Of a stretch of DNA of 64,000 nt, positions 32,539-40,126 are shown piece after piece. Origin of the DNA: Clostridiales bacterium (GTDB lineage: Bacteria; Acidobacteriota; Aminicenantia; Aminicenantales; UBA8522); NCBI GenBank assembly GCA_029907205.1, contig JARYMI010000003.1, positions 1 through 64,000 of the forward strand, read 5' to 3'. The position numbers and the translations under genes are program-made. The notes below the pieces were generated by a model. The model was not told where the DNA came from. It saw nothing but the letters and a program-made list of their open reading frames with translations, and searched no databases. The number at the start of each line of letters is the position of its first letter. Position 1 is the first letter of the stretch.

Positions 32539-34302
32539 ATGGAATTCCGGAGCAGGAGGATGGCCTGGCTGTTGATTCCGTTGTTTTTCATCGGCTCGAT
32601 CGGGATTGTCAGCGAGCGACATGGCGACGGGGAGAAGGGAAGCTGCGGGCTGCGCTTCAGCTTGAGCTTTCCTGCAGAGAGGTCCGCTGCAGCGCTTGAT
32701 GGCCGGATGCTGCTCATGATTTCTGCTGACGGGTCGAATGAGCCGAGGTTCCAGATCAATGATGGCCCGAATACGCAGCTAATTTTCGGCGTTGATGTGG
32801 AAGGGCTAAAGCCCGGCGAACTGGCCGTCTTCGATCACGATGTTTTCGGCTATCCGCTCAAAAGTATTGCTCAGATTCCTCCCGGCGAGTACTGGGTTCA
32901 GGGCCTTCTTAACCGGTACGAGACATTCCATCGAAGCGATGGCCACACGGTCAAGCTGCCGATGGACAGGGACGAGGGGCAGCAGTGGAACCGCAAGCCG
33001 GGAAACCTCTACAGCAAGCCGGTGAAAATAGCCATCGACCCGCGCAGGAACGACGTGATCACCATTGCACTCGACCAGGAGATTCCGCCCATCCCCGACC
33101 CTCCGGAAACGAAATACATCAAACATGTGCGGATTGAGAGCAAGCTCTTGAGCGAGTTCTGGGGCCGGCCGATGTATTTGGGTGCCCATGTGCTCGTGCC
33201 TGAGGGGTTTGACGAACACCCCGAAGCACGCTACCCGCTCATCATCTTCCACGGGCATTTTCCTTACACCTTTGGCGGGTTTCGAGAGACGCCGCCAGAC
33301 CCAAACCTCAAGCCTGACTACAGCGAAAGGTTCAGGCTTTCAGGCTATAACAGGATCGTCGAGGAACAGGCATATGAGTTTTATAAATACTGGGTTGCCA
33401 AGGATACGCCCCGCTTCTTGATCATCGAAATCCAGCACGCCAACCCTTATTATGATGATTCCTACGCCGTGAATTCCGCTAATCTCGGGCCCTACGGCGA
33501 CGCTATTACCTACGAGCTCATCCCTTATATCGAAAAGAAATTCCGGGGGATAGGACAGGGGTGGGCCCGGTTTCTCTACGGGGGCTCGACGGGCGGCTGG
33601 GAAGCTCTGGCGGCTCAAGTGTTTTACCCCGATGAGTACAACGGGTGCTGGGCGGCCTGCCCGGACCCGATCGATTTCCGGGCGTACACGATCGTCAACA
33701 TCTACGAGCACAAGAACGCCTATTATGCGGAGAGCCGCTGGAAAAGGACGCCACGGCCGGGACGGCGGAACTACCTCGGGGAAGTGAGCTGCACGCTCGA
33801 GGAAACCAACCACCGAGAGCTTGTCCTCGGCACCAAATCGCGCTCGGGAGATCAATATGATATCTGGGAGGCGGTGTACTCTCCGGTCGGTGAGGACGGT
33901 TATCCGAAGCGAATCTGGAACAAACTCACCGGCGAGATCGACCCTGAAGTCGCGGCTTACTGGCGAGAGAACTATGACCTGCGTTTCATCCTTGAGCGCG
34001 ACTGGAAGACTCTTGGATCCAAGCTCAGGGGAAAGATCCATATCTACTGCGGCGACATGGACAATTATTACCTGAACAACGCTGTTTACCTGATGGAGGA
34101 GTTCCTGGAGAGCACCAAGGATCCTTATTATGAGGGCGAAGTCGATTACGGCGACAGGGCAGAGCACTGCTGGAACGGCGACCACACACGGCCGAACTAC
34201 CTGTCGCGGCTGCGCTACCACCAGATGCATATCCCCAAGATTATGGAGCGGATCAAGAAGTCGGCGCCGCCTGGCGCGGACGTGACGAGCTGGCGGTATT
34301 AA
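32539..34302 (+). CDS. Exported esterase-fold (alpha/beta hydrolase) protein
   Basis: A 587-residue protein with a signal segment (AWLLIPLFFIGSIGIV) at the N-terminus. Residues 30-190 are beta-rich and may be a binding domain. From about residue 215 it has an esterase fold of the enterochelin esterase/antigen 85 type: YPLIIFHGHFPYTFGGFRE, then the nucleophile elbow YGGSTGGWEALA near residue 352, then HIYCGDMDNYY carrying a candidate acid and an AEHCWNGDH block near residue 535 with a candidate His. It is likely an exported esterase or peptidase-like hydrolase. GAAGGAGG precedes the ATG. Substrate unknown. Confidence 0.8.
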   Translation: MEFRSRRMAWLLIPLFFIGSIGIVSERHGDGEKGSCGLRFSLSFPAERSAAALDGRMLLMISADGSNEPRFQINDGPNTQLIFGVDVEGLKPGELAVFDHDVFGYPLKSIAQIPPGEYWVQGLLNRYETFHRSDGHTVKLPMDRDEGQQWNRKPGNLYSKPVKIAIDPRRNDVITIALDQEIPPIPDPPETKYIKHVRIESKLLSEFWGRPMYLGAHVLVPEGFDEHPEARYPLIIFHGHFPYTFGGFRETPPDPNLKPDYSERFRLSGYNRIVEEQAYEFYKYWVAKDTPRFLIIEIQHANPYYDDSYAVNSANLGPYGDAITYELIPYIEKKFRGIGQGWARFLYGGSTGGWEALAAQVFYPDEYNGCWAACPDPIDFRAYTIVNIYEHKNAYYAESRWKRTPRPGRRNYLGEVSCTLEETNHRELVLGTKSRSGDQYDIWEAVYSPVGEDGYPKRIWNKLTGEIDPEVAAYWRENYDLRFILERDWKTLGSKLRGKIHIYCGDMDNYYLNNAVYLMEEFLESTKDPYYEGEVDYGDRAEHCWNGDHTRPNYLSRLRYHQMHIPKIMERIKKSAPPGADVTSWRY

Positions 34303-34388
34303 ACCTCAGCGGGCAGTCTTCCCATGCCCAGAGAGGATCGATGAGATAAGAGCTTCTGGTCGGGCTAAGAGAAAAGAAAGGAGAGCTT

Positions 34389-35021
34389 ATGACTAGGGAG
34401 CGAAAGAAAAAAGGAGAATGCGTGGATCGGACAGAGAAGCCAAGGAAGACAGAGGGAAAAGCATACTACCATTCTCCTATAGGAATTATAGAAATAGTAG
34501 GAAATGAGCGAGGGCTCAGCCGATTGAGTTTTGTTCAAAAAAAAGAGCCCCAATCAGCCTCCATTCCAGCGCATGTCCGGGAGTGTTTAACCCAGCTTGA
34601 TGAGTATTTCAAGGGAAAGAGGCACAAATTTTCAGTCAAACTGCTCCTTGGAGGGACGGTTTTCCAGAAGCAGGTCTGGCAGGCTCTCTTGAATATTCCT
34701 TTCGGCCTAACCGCTTCCTATCAAGACATTGCGGAGGCTGTGGGAAATAGAAAGGCAGTGAGGGCAGTGGGCAACGCCAACCGGGTCAATCCTGTCGCTA
34801 TCATCATTCCCTGCCACAGGGTCATCGGCAGCGACGGCAGCCTGGTGGGCTACGGCGGCGGGTTGTGGCGAAAGAAATGGCTGCTCTCTCTCGAGCAAAA
34901 ATACAGAACCCGGAGGGGCGGGGAAAAGGAGGAATCTCATGGAAAAAAGCCCCGATCTTCATTCCGTTCAGCCGGACAATCAATTTCAGGACGGGCAAGT
35001 GGCATTCAGGAAGGTGGATGA
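34389..35021 (+). CDS. ogt: Methylated-DNA--protein-cysteine methyltransferase
   Basis: A 210-residue MGMT/Ogt protein. It moves the alkyl group from O6-alkylguanine to its own Cys. The active-site PCHRV is at residues 140-144 (IIIPCHRVIGSDGSLVGYGGG), and the helix-turn-helix block is FQKQVWQALLNIPFG with the arginine finger region NRKAVRAVGNANR. A lysine-rich N-terminus of about 25 residues precedes the domain. The C-terminus runs some 40 residues past the usual end, reading out of frame through the next gene (RGGEKEESHGKK), so the tail is unlikely to be functional. GGAG precedes the ATG. Confidence 0.92.
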   Translation: MTRERKKKGECVDRTEKPRKTEGKAYYHSPIGIIEIVGNERGLSRLSFVQKKEPQSASIPAHVRECLTQLDEYFKGKRHKFSVKLLLGGTVFQKQVWQALLNIPFGLTASYQDIAEAVGNRKAVRAVGNANRVNPVAIIIPCHRVIGSDGSLVGYGGGLWRKKWLLSLEQKYRTRRGGEKEESHGKKPRSSFRSAGQSISGRASGIQEGG

Positions 35022-35176
35022 TCGGAAAGGACATTCTCAAAATCGTTTGGGAAGACGAAGGGCAACGCCTGAGTTCAGGGTTTGTCCTGGCTGGAGGAAA
35101 CGAAGAGGTCCATCGCCTGAAGAAGGAGATTGAGAGGCTGATTGGGGTCAAAGAAACAAGGAAGGAGGGTCCATGA
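34939..35176 (+). pseudogene. Small gene with a frameshift in an A6 run just after its start
   Basis: AAGGAGG sits 6 bases before ATG 34939, an ideal start, but the frame from this ATG soon becomes unlikely protein. Removing one A from the run at 34943-34948 joins the ATG to a frame reading MEKAPIFIPFSRTINF, then GKWHSGRWMIGKDILKIVWE and VHRLKKEIERLIGV, ending at 35176. That is a well-behaved protein of about 78 residues that I do not recognise. Its stop overlaps the next gene's ATG (ATGA). So this is either a single-base assembly or sequencing error, a real recent frameshift, or slippage on A6. An in-frame ATG at 34865 inside the MGMT gene is a weaker alternative start. Confidence 0.6.
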
Positions 35177-35700
35177 AAACAACAGGCTGGACGCTCCTGG
35201 TGTGCCTGGGTTTGATGGCGGCCGCGTTTTCTTGCGCAAAGCCTTCCCCCAAGGATGTTGGGATCATGGCGTTTGCGCTCGATAACCTGGACGGTTTGCT
35301 GACCCAATCCGGCGTTGAACTTGACCGCACCGCTTCTACAGACGGACGCGGGTCGGTGAAGATTTTTGTGGCCGAGCCGGCGATTGTCAGGCTCTTTGAA
35401 ACCGGTGATATCGATGTCGAAGACGCCGTCCTCGTCTATCAGGCCAAGCTGAAGACAGAAGGAGTTGAGGGCCCTGTCTATCTCGAGATGTTGTGCCATT
35501 TTGAGGGAAAGGGTGAGTTTTTCTCGAGAGGCCTCCATTCCCCCCTTAAAGGGACAGTCGGCTGGACGACTCAGGAAATCCCCTTTTTCCTGAAGAATGG
35601 CGAAAACCCCGACAACGTCAAGCTCAACATCGTTTGCGAAGGCCCGGGAACAGTCTGGGTCGATGATGTCCGCCTGGTCAAGAGGCCTCTTACGGAATGA
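35173..35700 (+). CDS. Putative lipoprotein with beta-sandwich
   Basis: A 175-residue protein with a lipoprotein signal (MAAAFSCAK, lipobox Cys near residue 21). The rest is beta-rich with GRGSVKIFV, EDAVLVYQAKLKTEG and GPGTVWVDDVRLVKRPL, the pattern of a jelly-roll carbohydrate-binding-like domain; the final VDDVRL strand is frequent in such folds. The ATG overlaps the upstream stop by four bases (ATGA) and the next gene follows one base after its own stop, so translation is coupled. Ligand unknown. Confidence 0.7.
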   Translation: MKTTGWTLLVCLGLMAAAFSCAKPSPKDVGIMAFALDNLDGLLTQSGVELDRTASTDGRGSVKIFVAEPAIVRLFETGDIDVEDAVLVYQAKLKTEGVEGPVYLEMLCHFEGKGEFFSRGLHSPLKGTVGWTTQEIPFFLKNGENPDNVKLNIVCEGPGTVWVDDVRLVKRPLTE

Positions 35701-35701
35701 G

Positions 35702-36583
35702 ATGAATTTCGATTTTTGTCTAGCCTGGAACTGGGAATATGATGCTGATTTTGTGGCCATTTTGAAGAGTGCGGTCAAAGAGCGCGGGCTCACTTTCCTG
35801 GAAGTCGTTCCAGATAGTCTCATAAGGGTGCTCGAAAGCTTGGGAAAAGGGGACATCGCTTTTAGGTCCTTTCTCGACCGGGCATCGGAGTCAGACCCAG
35901 ATTTCTTGCCTCTTATCCGTTGGGCTGAAGACCGGGACGTCCGGTTCATCAACCCTCACCAGCGGTCCCTTCACGCCATGAACAAGGCCTCGATGCACCT
36001 TGAGTTCATCACCGCTGGGATCCACACTCCCTATACCATCATCCTTCCTCCTTTTAACGAACAGCCGCGCTTGGCACCTTTCCTCGACCTCACCCCGCTC
36101 GGCGAGAAGTTCACGATCAAGCCGGCTCATGGCGGAGGAGGGGAGGGGGTCATCACTGGAGCTACCTCGTTGGACCAGGTTCAGGCTGCCCGACAGGATA
36201 ATCCTCATGACTATTACTTGCTTCAGGCTCATGTCGTGCCGGCCGACAAGAAAGGGCGTCCAGCATGGTTCCGCGTTCTTTACTGTAACGGCCGGGTTTA
36301 CCCCTGCTGGTGGGATATCAAGACGCACGTGTACACGCCTGTCACACGAGGTGAGGAAGAGGTCTTCGGGTGGACGCCCTTGTATCAAACAACACACCGG
36401 ATTGCCGAGGTCTGCGGCCTGGATGTGTTCTCGACAGAGATCGCCCAGACAGAAGGAGGATTGTTTGTCGCGGTCGATTATGTCAATGACCAGATTGACC
36501 TTCGCTTGAAGTCACGCGCTCAGGATGGAGTCCCTGACGAGATCGTCCACGACATCGCTGAACGCCTGGCCGACCTCATTTGA
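35702..36583 (+). CDS. ATP-grasp family protein
   Basis: A 293-residue protein that I read as a small ATP-grasp enzyme. The core is KFTIKPAHGGGGEGVITGA near residue 137, a lysine strand with a glycine-rich flexible loop, followed by YYLLQAHVVPAD and, near the end, FVAVDYVNDQIDLRLK, in the position of the metal-binding acidic residues. INPHQRSLHAMNKASMHLEF near residue 82 is the usual pre-domain helix. ATP-grasp enzymes form carboxylate-amine or thiol bonds. It begins one base after the lipoprotein stop and precedes an acyltransferase gene by about 90 bp, hinting at a small-molecule or peptide ligation pathway. The substrate cannot be read. Confidence 0.75.
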   Translation: MNFDFCLAWNWEYDADFVAILKSAVKERGLTFLEVVPDSLIRVLESLGKGDIAFRSFLDRASESDPDFLPLIRWAEDRDVRFINPHQRSLHAMNKASMHLEFITAGIHTPYTIILPPFNEQPRLAPFLDLTPLGEKFTIKPAHGGGGEGVITGATSLDQVQAARQDNPHDYYLLQAHVVPADKKGRPAWFRVLYCNGRVYPCWWDIKTHVYTPVTRGEEEVFGWTPLYQTTHRIAEVCGLDVFSTEIAQTEGGLFVAVDYVNDQIDLRLKSRAQDGVPDEIVHDIAERLADLI

Positions 36584-36586
36584 AAG

Positions 36587-36599
36587 GGGGACAGCATAC
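36587..36599. repeat. Intergenic motif GGGGACAGCATAC, copy 2
   Basis: Inverted copy of the motif at 22434-22446, here between the ATP-grasp and acyltransferase genes. As stated there, chance cannot be ruled out. Confidence 0.3.
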
Positions 36600-36672
36600 G
36601 TAAATGAGCTGGCGGAGACGGTCCTCAAGAAACATCAACAGCTCGGAATTGCCTGAGATAAAAGGACATGCC

Positions 36673-37854
36673 ATGGACGCACTCCCCCTCACCCCGGTGG
36701 ATTATGTTTTTACGGGCGTCGGCTCTCAGCCGATAACTTTTGCTTTTTATTACCCAAAACCGCTTGATCCTCAAGCGCTTAAAAAGAGCCTGGAAGCGAC
36801 CCTGGTGCCTTTTCCGATCTTGCGCAGCCAATTGAAAAGAATTTCCGAGCATGACTTCGAGTTCCGAGTGTGCGATGACGGGCTGACTTTTGAGGTCAGG
36901 GAATCGAACCAACCCTTTGAAAAATCGAGCAGCATTGAGCGGTATATAGCTCCGGTCAGGTCTGTTGAAGGACAACCGCTCACGAAAATAGCTCTGACCC
37001 AGACTTCCGGAGAAAGTGTCCTGACGGTGAGTGTATCCCATGCCCTGGCTGATGGTTTCAGCTATTTTCATTTCCTCTCCAGTTGGGCCAGGGCCTGCCG
37101 GGGCGATCCCATCATCCCGCCTTTTCTGGAGCGGAACATCCTTCTGTCAAGTTTCGATTATCGCCCGAAGCCAGTTTCGCCAGAGGACGTCTATGAACAC
37201 TGCGGCCTTTTTTACGGCGGCAGGCGGGGTCAGGAGAAGGCTGGCCGAGCCCATGAGGAACGCCTTCTTATCTCCGATGAATCGATTGCCTTCTATCTCG
37301 AGGCGGCCAAAGGCGAGCATGCTGTTTCCTTAACCGAAAACGACGCGATCACGGCGCTCCTCTGGAAGACTTTTGTCCCGCTGAGGCATACCGAATCTGA
37401 AAATCCTGTGACGTATGTCACCTGTCCCTTTGATTTTCGAAGAGTTTTGGACGGCTTCCCCAAAAATTACTTTGGCTGCGCTCTGTGTTTTGCCACTGCC
37501 TCTGTCGATTTTGATACCCTTCTTAAGGCGCCGCTGGGAGACCTGGCTCTTTTAGTCCGGAATTCAGTCAGCCGGGTCAAGCCTGACTATGTGTTCAGTT
37601 CATTAAGCACCCTGGAAGGCCTTCGCCGACAAGGCGGTTTAGCGGCAATGGAAGAAGTCCATCTCAGACATCCGCGGCATGGGCTGATTGTCACCAACCT
37701 GACCCGCCTGCCCCTGCGCGATATCGATTTTGGCTCTGGTCCGCCAGCCGATTTCAAAGCCTACGCAGAAGTTGCGGCAAGCGCCGTGATCTTGCCCGCC
37801 AGAGGAGGAGTGGAAGTCCTTGTCATCCACCGGCCTCGTTCAAACCTCTGCTGA
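36673..37854 (+). CDS. BAHD/condensation-like CoA-dependent acyltransferase
   Basis: A 393-residue protein of the chloramphenicol-acetyltransferase-like fold. The catalytic HXXXDG motif is HALADG at residues 123-128. A DFGSG segment near residue 355 corresponds to the DFGWG motif of the BAHD group. N-terminal LTPVDYVFTGVG (residues 6-17) also fits. Family enzymes pass an acyl group from CoA to an alcohol or amine. ATG 36673 follows AAGGA by 7 bases. It sits downstream of the ATP-grasp gene in the same direction. BAHD enzymes are best known from plants and fungi, so a bacterial copy beside an ATP-grasp gene deserves attention. Substrate unknown. Confidence 0.72.
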   Translation: MDALPLTPVDYVFTGVGSQPITFAFYYPKPLDPQALKKSLEATLVPFPILRSQLKRISEHDFEFRVCDDGLTFEVRESNQPFEKSSSIERYIAPVRSVEGQPLTKIALTQTSGESVLTVSVSHALADGFSYFHFLSSWARACRGDPIIPPFLERNILLSSFDYRPKPVSPEDVYEHCGLFYGGRRGQEKAGRAHEERLLISDESIAFYLEAAKGEHAVSLTENDAITALLWKTFVPLRHTESENPVTYVTCPFDFRRVLDGFPKNYFGCALCFATASVDFDTLLKAPLGDLALLVRNSVSRVKPDYVFSSLSTLEGLRRQGGLAAMEEVHLRHPRHGLIVTNLTRLPLRDIDFGSGPPADFKAYAEVAASAVILPARGGVEVLVIHRPRSNLC

Positions 37855-37980
37855 GATCGGCCAGATTTTTCATGATTTCTTCGTCGCTGAGCAGCGTTCT
37901 ATTCTGAGGGGAGTCGATATTCAGTAGTGGAAGAAGCGGCACTTGCCCTCGTAGCAGCCAAAAGAGAGGGCCATTCCTTG
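37850..37980 (-). pseudogene. Decayed C-terminal fragment of a DHH-like phosphoesterase paralog
   Basis: Two minus-strand frames together match the C-terminus of the intact gene at 38847-39899. Frame one gives CYEGKCRFFHY (intact gene: WYEGNCPFFNY). Frame two gives IDSPQNRTLLSDEEIM (intact gene: IDSPQDGTLLSHEEIV). The two halves are separated by a frameshift near 37920, and nothing upstream restores the rest of the gene. It is therefore a degraded partial duplication. The DNA up to about 38130 on the same strand contains more open stretches that I cannot assign. The fragment's left end touches the end of the acyltransferase gene. Confidence 0.75.
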
Positions 37981-38145
37981 TTATCTCAAGAAGTTCTCGA
38001 GGATGGGTGCTCGCACGGCCTCGTGTCATCGGTAGATCGCCATATTCGCCAGCCGTCTTTTATCCCGGACACTCGGCGCGGCGTCTCCTGCCTTTATTTC
38101 GGGAGGAACCTCAGAATCCGACGCATCCATCACCCATGAATTGGA

Positions 38146-38754
38146 TCATTCTTTCCAGTTTTTAAACCCGAAGTTTGTGAGCACCCAGGTCTCGACGATC
38201 TTGTTTGCCTCTATGGAGGAGTTCAATTGTTCCTCGTAAGTATTTTCCATCTTGACCAGTCCTCCCACTGGGACATCAGGACAAATCCAGATCGTCGACG
38301 TTCCGACCCACTTGGTTTGGAACTTCTCATCGTTGACGGGCTGGTTGATTTTGCGCTGGATCTTGGTGCAGGCATAGCTCTTGCCCGCCAGCGTTAGAGT
38401 CTCGGCGCTCTCAGAGACGATTGTCACCGTGGCTGCTTCGGCCAGCCCAGAAATTGGCTCGAAAGGCTTGCTGAATGAGACGATTCGGCCCAAGCCCGTG
38501 CTCCGCTGGCCTCCAAACATGAGATATTCATCCATCCGGACGCCGCTTTCGTCCACCACGCTGATGGCTCTCCAGTGCTTCCGATCTTTGAAACTCATCA
38601 GGGGAATTGTCTTGTTTTCTCTGGTTACCGAATACTCTGCCCAATCGCCGACAGCGGCCTTGGTCAGGAGATTGACCTGGCTCATGGCAAAAGCAGAGGC
38701 GGCGGCGATGTGGAGGGTCAGGGAATACAGAAAAAGCTTTCTTTTCTTTAACAT
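38146..38754 (-). CDS. Exported protein of unknown function
   Basis: A 202-residue protein with a signal peptide ending near residue 23 (LYSLTLHIAAASAFAMS). The mature part is beta-rich: VGDWAEYSVTRENKTIPLM, SVVDESGVRMDEYLMFG, then YACTKIQRKI and TSTIWICPDVPVGGLVKME. It resembles periplasmic proteins that assess surface or envelope lipids, with the GDW.EY opening often seen in lipid-binding-like folds; this is weak. ATG 38754 follows AAGGAAGAG, the better of the available starts. It lies downstream of the DHH-like gene with a gap of about 90 bp on the same strand. Confidence 0.65.
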   Translation of the reverse strand: MLKKRKLFLYSLTLHIAAASAFAMSQVNLLTKAAVGDWAEYSVTRENKTIPLMSFKDRKHWRAISVVDESGVRMDEYLMFGGQRSTGLGRIVSFSKPFEPISGLAEAATVTIVSESAETLTLAGKSYACTKIQRKINQPVNDEKFQTKWVGTSTIWICPDVPVGGLVKMENTYEEQLNSSIEANKIVETWVLTNFGFKNWKE

Positions 38755-38846
38755 ATTTCTCTTCCTTCTTGTTAGTGGAGTTTTTTCAGTCCCTTGTCGG
38801 TCTATTATAACATAAAGGATAAAACGCAAATAATGAGAACTTGGCT

Positions 38847-39899
38847 TCAGGCACGAGGATTCGATGACTTGCTGAAGTCGAGCACAATCTCGACAATCTC
38901 CTCATGGCTGAGGAGGGTGCCGTCCTGGGGAGAGTCGATAATCCGGTAATTGAAGAAGGGACAGTTGCCCTCGTACCAGCGAAAAGGGAAGGCCGTTCCC
39001 ACGCCAGCCCTTTTTTCTTCTTCCCTATGATTAAGAAGACCGCCCAGGCCCTTCAGGTAGATGCCTTGGGCCGGGTCAACGCCCAGGATGTACCGGCGGT
39101 TGCCGAAATTCGTCATCAGGAATGAAAATCCCCCAGCGAGGGGAGCATGCCCGACATCGCGTCGTGCCCACTCCTTGAGCAAAAAACTCGAGGGGTTGCG
39201 GACGATGAGCCCGTCCACTTTCTTTCTTCCTTGGCCGGCGGCCAGCGGAAGATCCAGGCTAACTTTCTGTCCTTTCCGGAAATCGTCCAGGTAGTGAAAA
39301 TAGTCGTCTTCTATCTTTCTCATGGCTTTTTCGTAGCGGTCAATGCCGGCGAAAAGTCTCCGGTTCTCCAAAATGTCATAACCTTCTTCCGCCTTGGCGT
39401 ACAGGAACCTCATGAATTTCAGGCCTTCAGCGACGCGCTCTTTGTTTATCTCCGCCTCCTCTTTTTTGGCTCCCGAAAAAAGGGCTCGCAGGATGGAATA
39501 AGGAGTAGCGGTAAGGTCGATGTCCCGGGGCAGGGAAGCCGAGTCCACCATCTTGGCATAGCCGGCAATTTTTTCCATCGATGCGTCCACTTTTCCGAGC
39601 TCGAGGAGTTTTAGTGCCAGAAAGATGGAGGAAAGGGCATCAAAATCTGGCAGGCGGTGCGTCACGACCCTGAGGCTTGAAGAGCCTTGGAGAGTCTCTT
39701 TCCCACGATCGCTTCTTAAGTGGTTGAGGACGAGAAGAGGGTATTTGACGATTAGCGAAGCTGTGCACTCGGGCTCAGCTTCGGGATGGTGGTGGTCTAT
39801 AACACCCGGGACTGTTTTCATGCCGACGTCAAGGACGATCGTATCAGGTTGGGGAGAGAGGTCTTCCCCGTAGTTGACAAATTCATAACTAATGTCCAC
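38847..39899 (-). CDS. DHH-like phosphoesterase family protein
   Basis: A 350-residue protein with DHH-type metal motifs: DVGMK then VIDHHHPEAE near residue 35, and THRLPDFDALSS near residue 80, which match the DHH and second metal motifs. The C-terminal part has RRKVDGLIVR-like text (KKVDGLIVRNPSSFLLKEWA) and ends with YEGNCPFFNYRIIDSPQDGT. DHH enzymes cut cyclic dinucleotides, nanoRNA or pyrophosphate. The usual DHHA1 GGG motif is not obvious, so the substrate is open. A decayed copy of its C-terminus sits about 0.9 kb away. No ribosome site is clear at 39899. Confidence 0.7.
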   Translation of the reverse strand: MDISYEFVNYGEDLSPQPDTIVLDVGMKTVPGVIDHHHPEAEPECTASLIVKYPLLVLNHLRSDRGKETLQGSSSLRVVTHRLPDFDALSSIFLALKLLELGKVDASMEKIAGYAKMVDSASLPRDIDLTATPYSILRALFSGAKKEEAEINKERVAEGLKFMRFLYAKAEEGYDILENRRLFAGIDRYEKAMRKIEDDYFHYLDDFRKGQKVSLDLPLAAGQGRKKVDGLIVRNPSSFLLKEWARRDVGHAPLAGGFSFLMTNFGNRRYILGVDPAQGIYLKGLGGLLNHREEEKRAGVGTAFPFRWYEGNCPFFNYRIIDSPQDGTLLSHEEIVEIVLDFSKSSNPRA

Positions 39900-39987
39900 G
39901 GGCCTTGCTCACTCGCGCCGCGCCTCGGGCTTACCCCTTGCCTTTCTTCTCGTACAGACTCTATAGGAGATTGATAAGAAATGTGGG

Positions 39988-40106
39988 TGGTGCCAGGCCG
40001 CCCCAAAAGCCCCCGTAGCGGAGGGGGGACCCGTCGGGTTCTCCGACGGGGGGAACCGACGGGACTGGTTCCCCGGGGCGCGGGGACCGGGGGCGGCCTG
40101 GCACCA
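39988..40106. repeat. 119-bp GC-rich multi-hairpin element (MITE/REP-like)
   Basis: A perfect 17-bp inverted repeat (TGGTGCCAGGCCGCCCC at 39988-40004, its complement at 40090-40106) encloses several inner hairpins. These are CCCCC/GGGGG near 40010-40028, CCCGTCGG/CCGACGGG at 40030-40050 with a 5-base loop, and GGGGAACC/GGTTCCCC at 40050-40074. The element is far more GC-rich than its surroundings and lies in the gap before mutY and the DHH-like gene. It looks like a cloverleaf-forming, non-autonomous mobile or REP-type element. No transposase is in the window. Confidence 0.75.
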
Positions 40107-40126
40107 ACAGTCTAATATCATCGTCC

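Noticed and set aside
34822-35952. Open frame of 376 codons on the minus strand
   Set aside because: It covers several sense genes with clear ribosome sites and overlaps; composition is that of antisense reading.
39909-40121. Open frames of about 60-70 codons across the hairpin element
   Set aside because: They arise from the GC-rich repeat and have no start signal.
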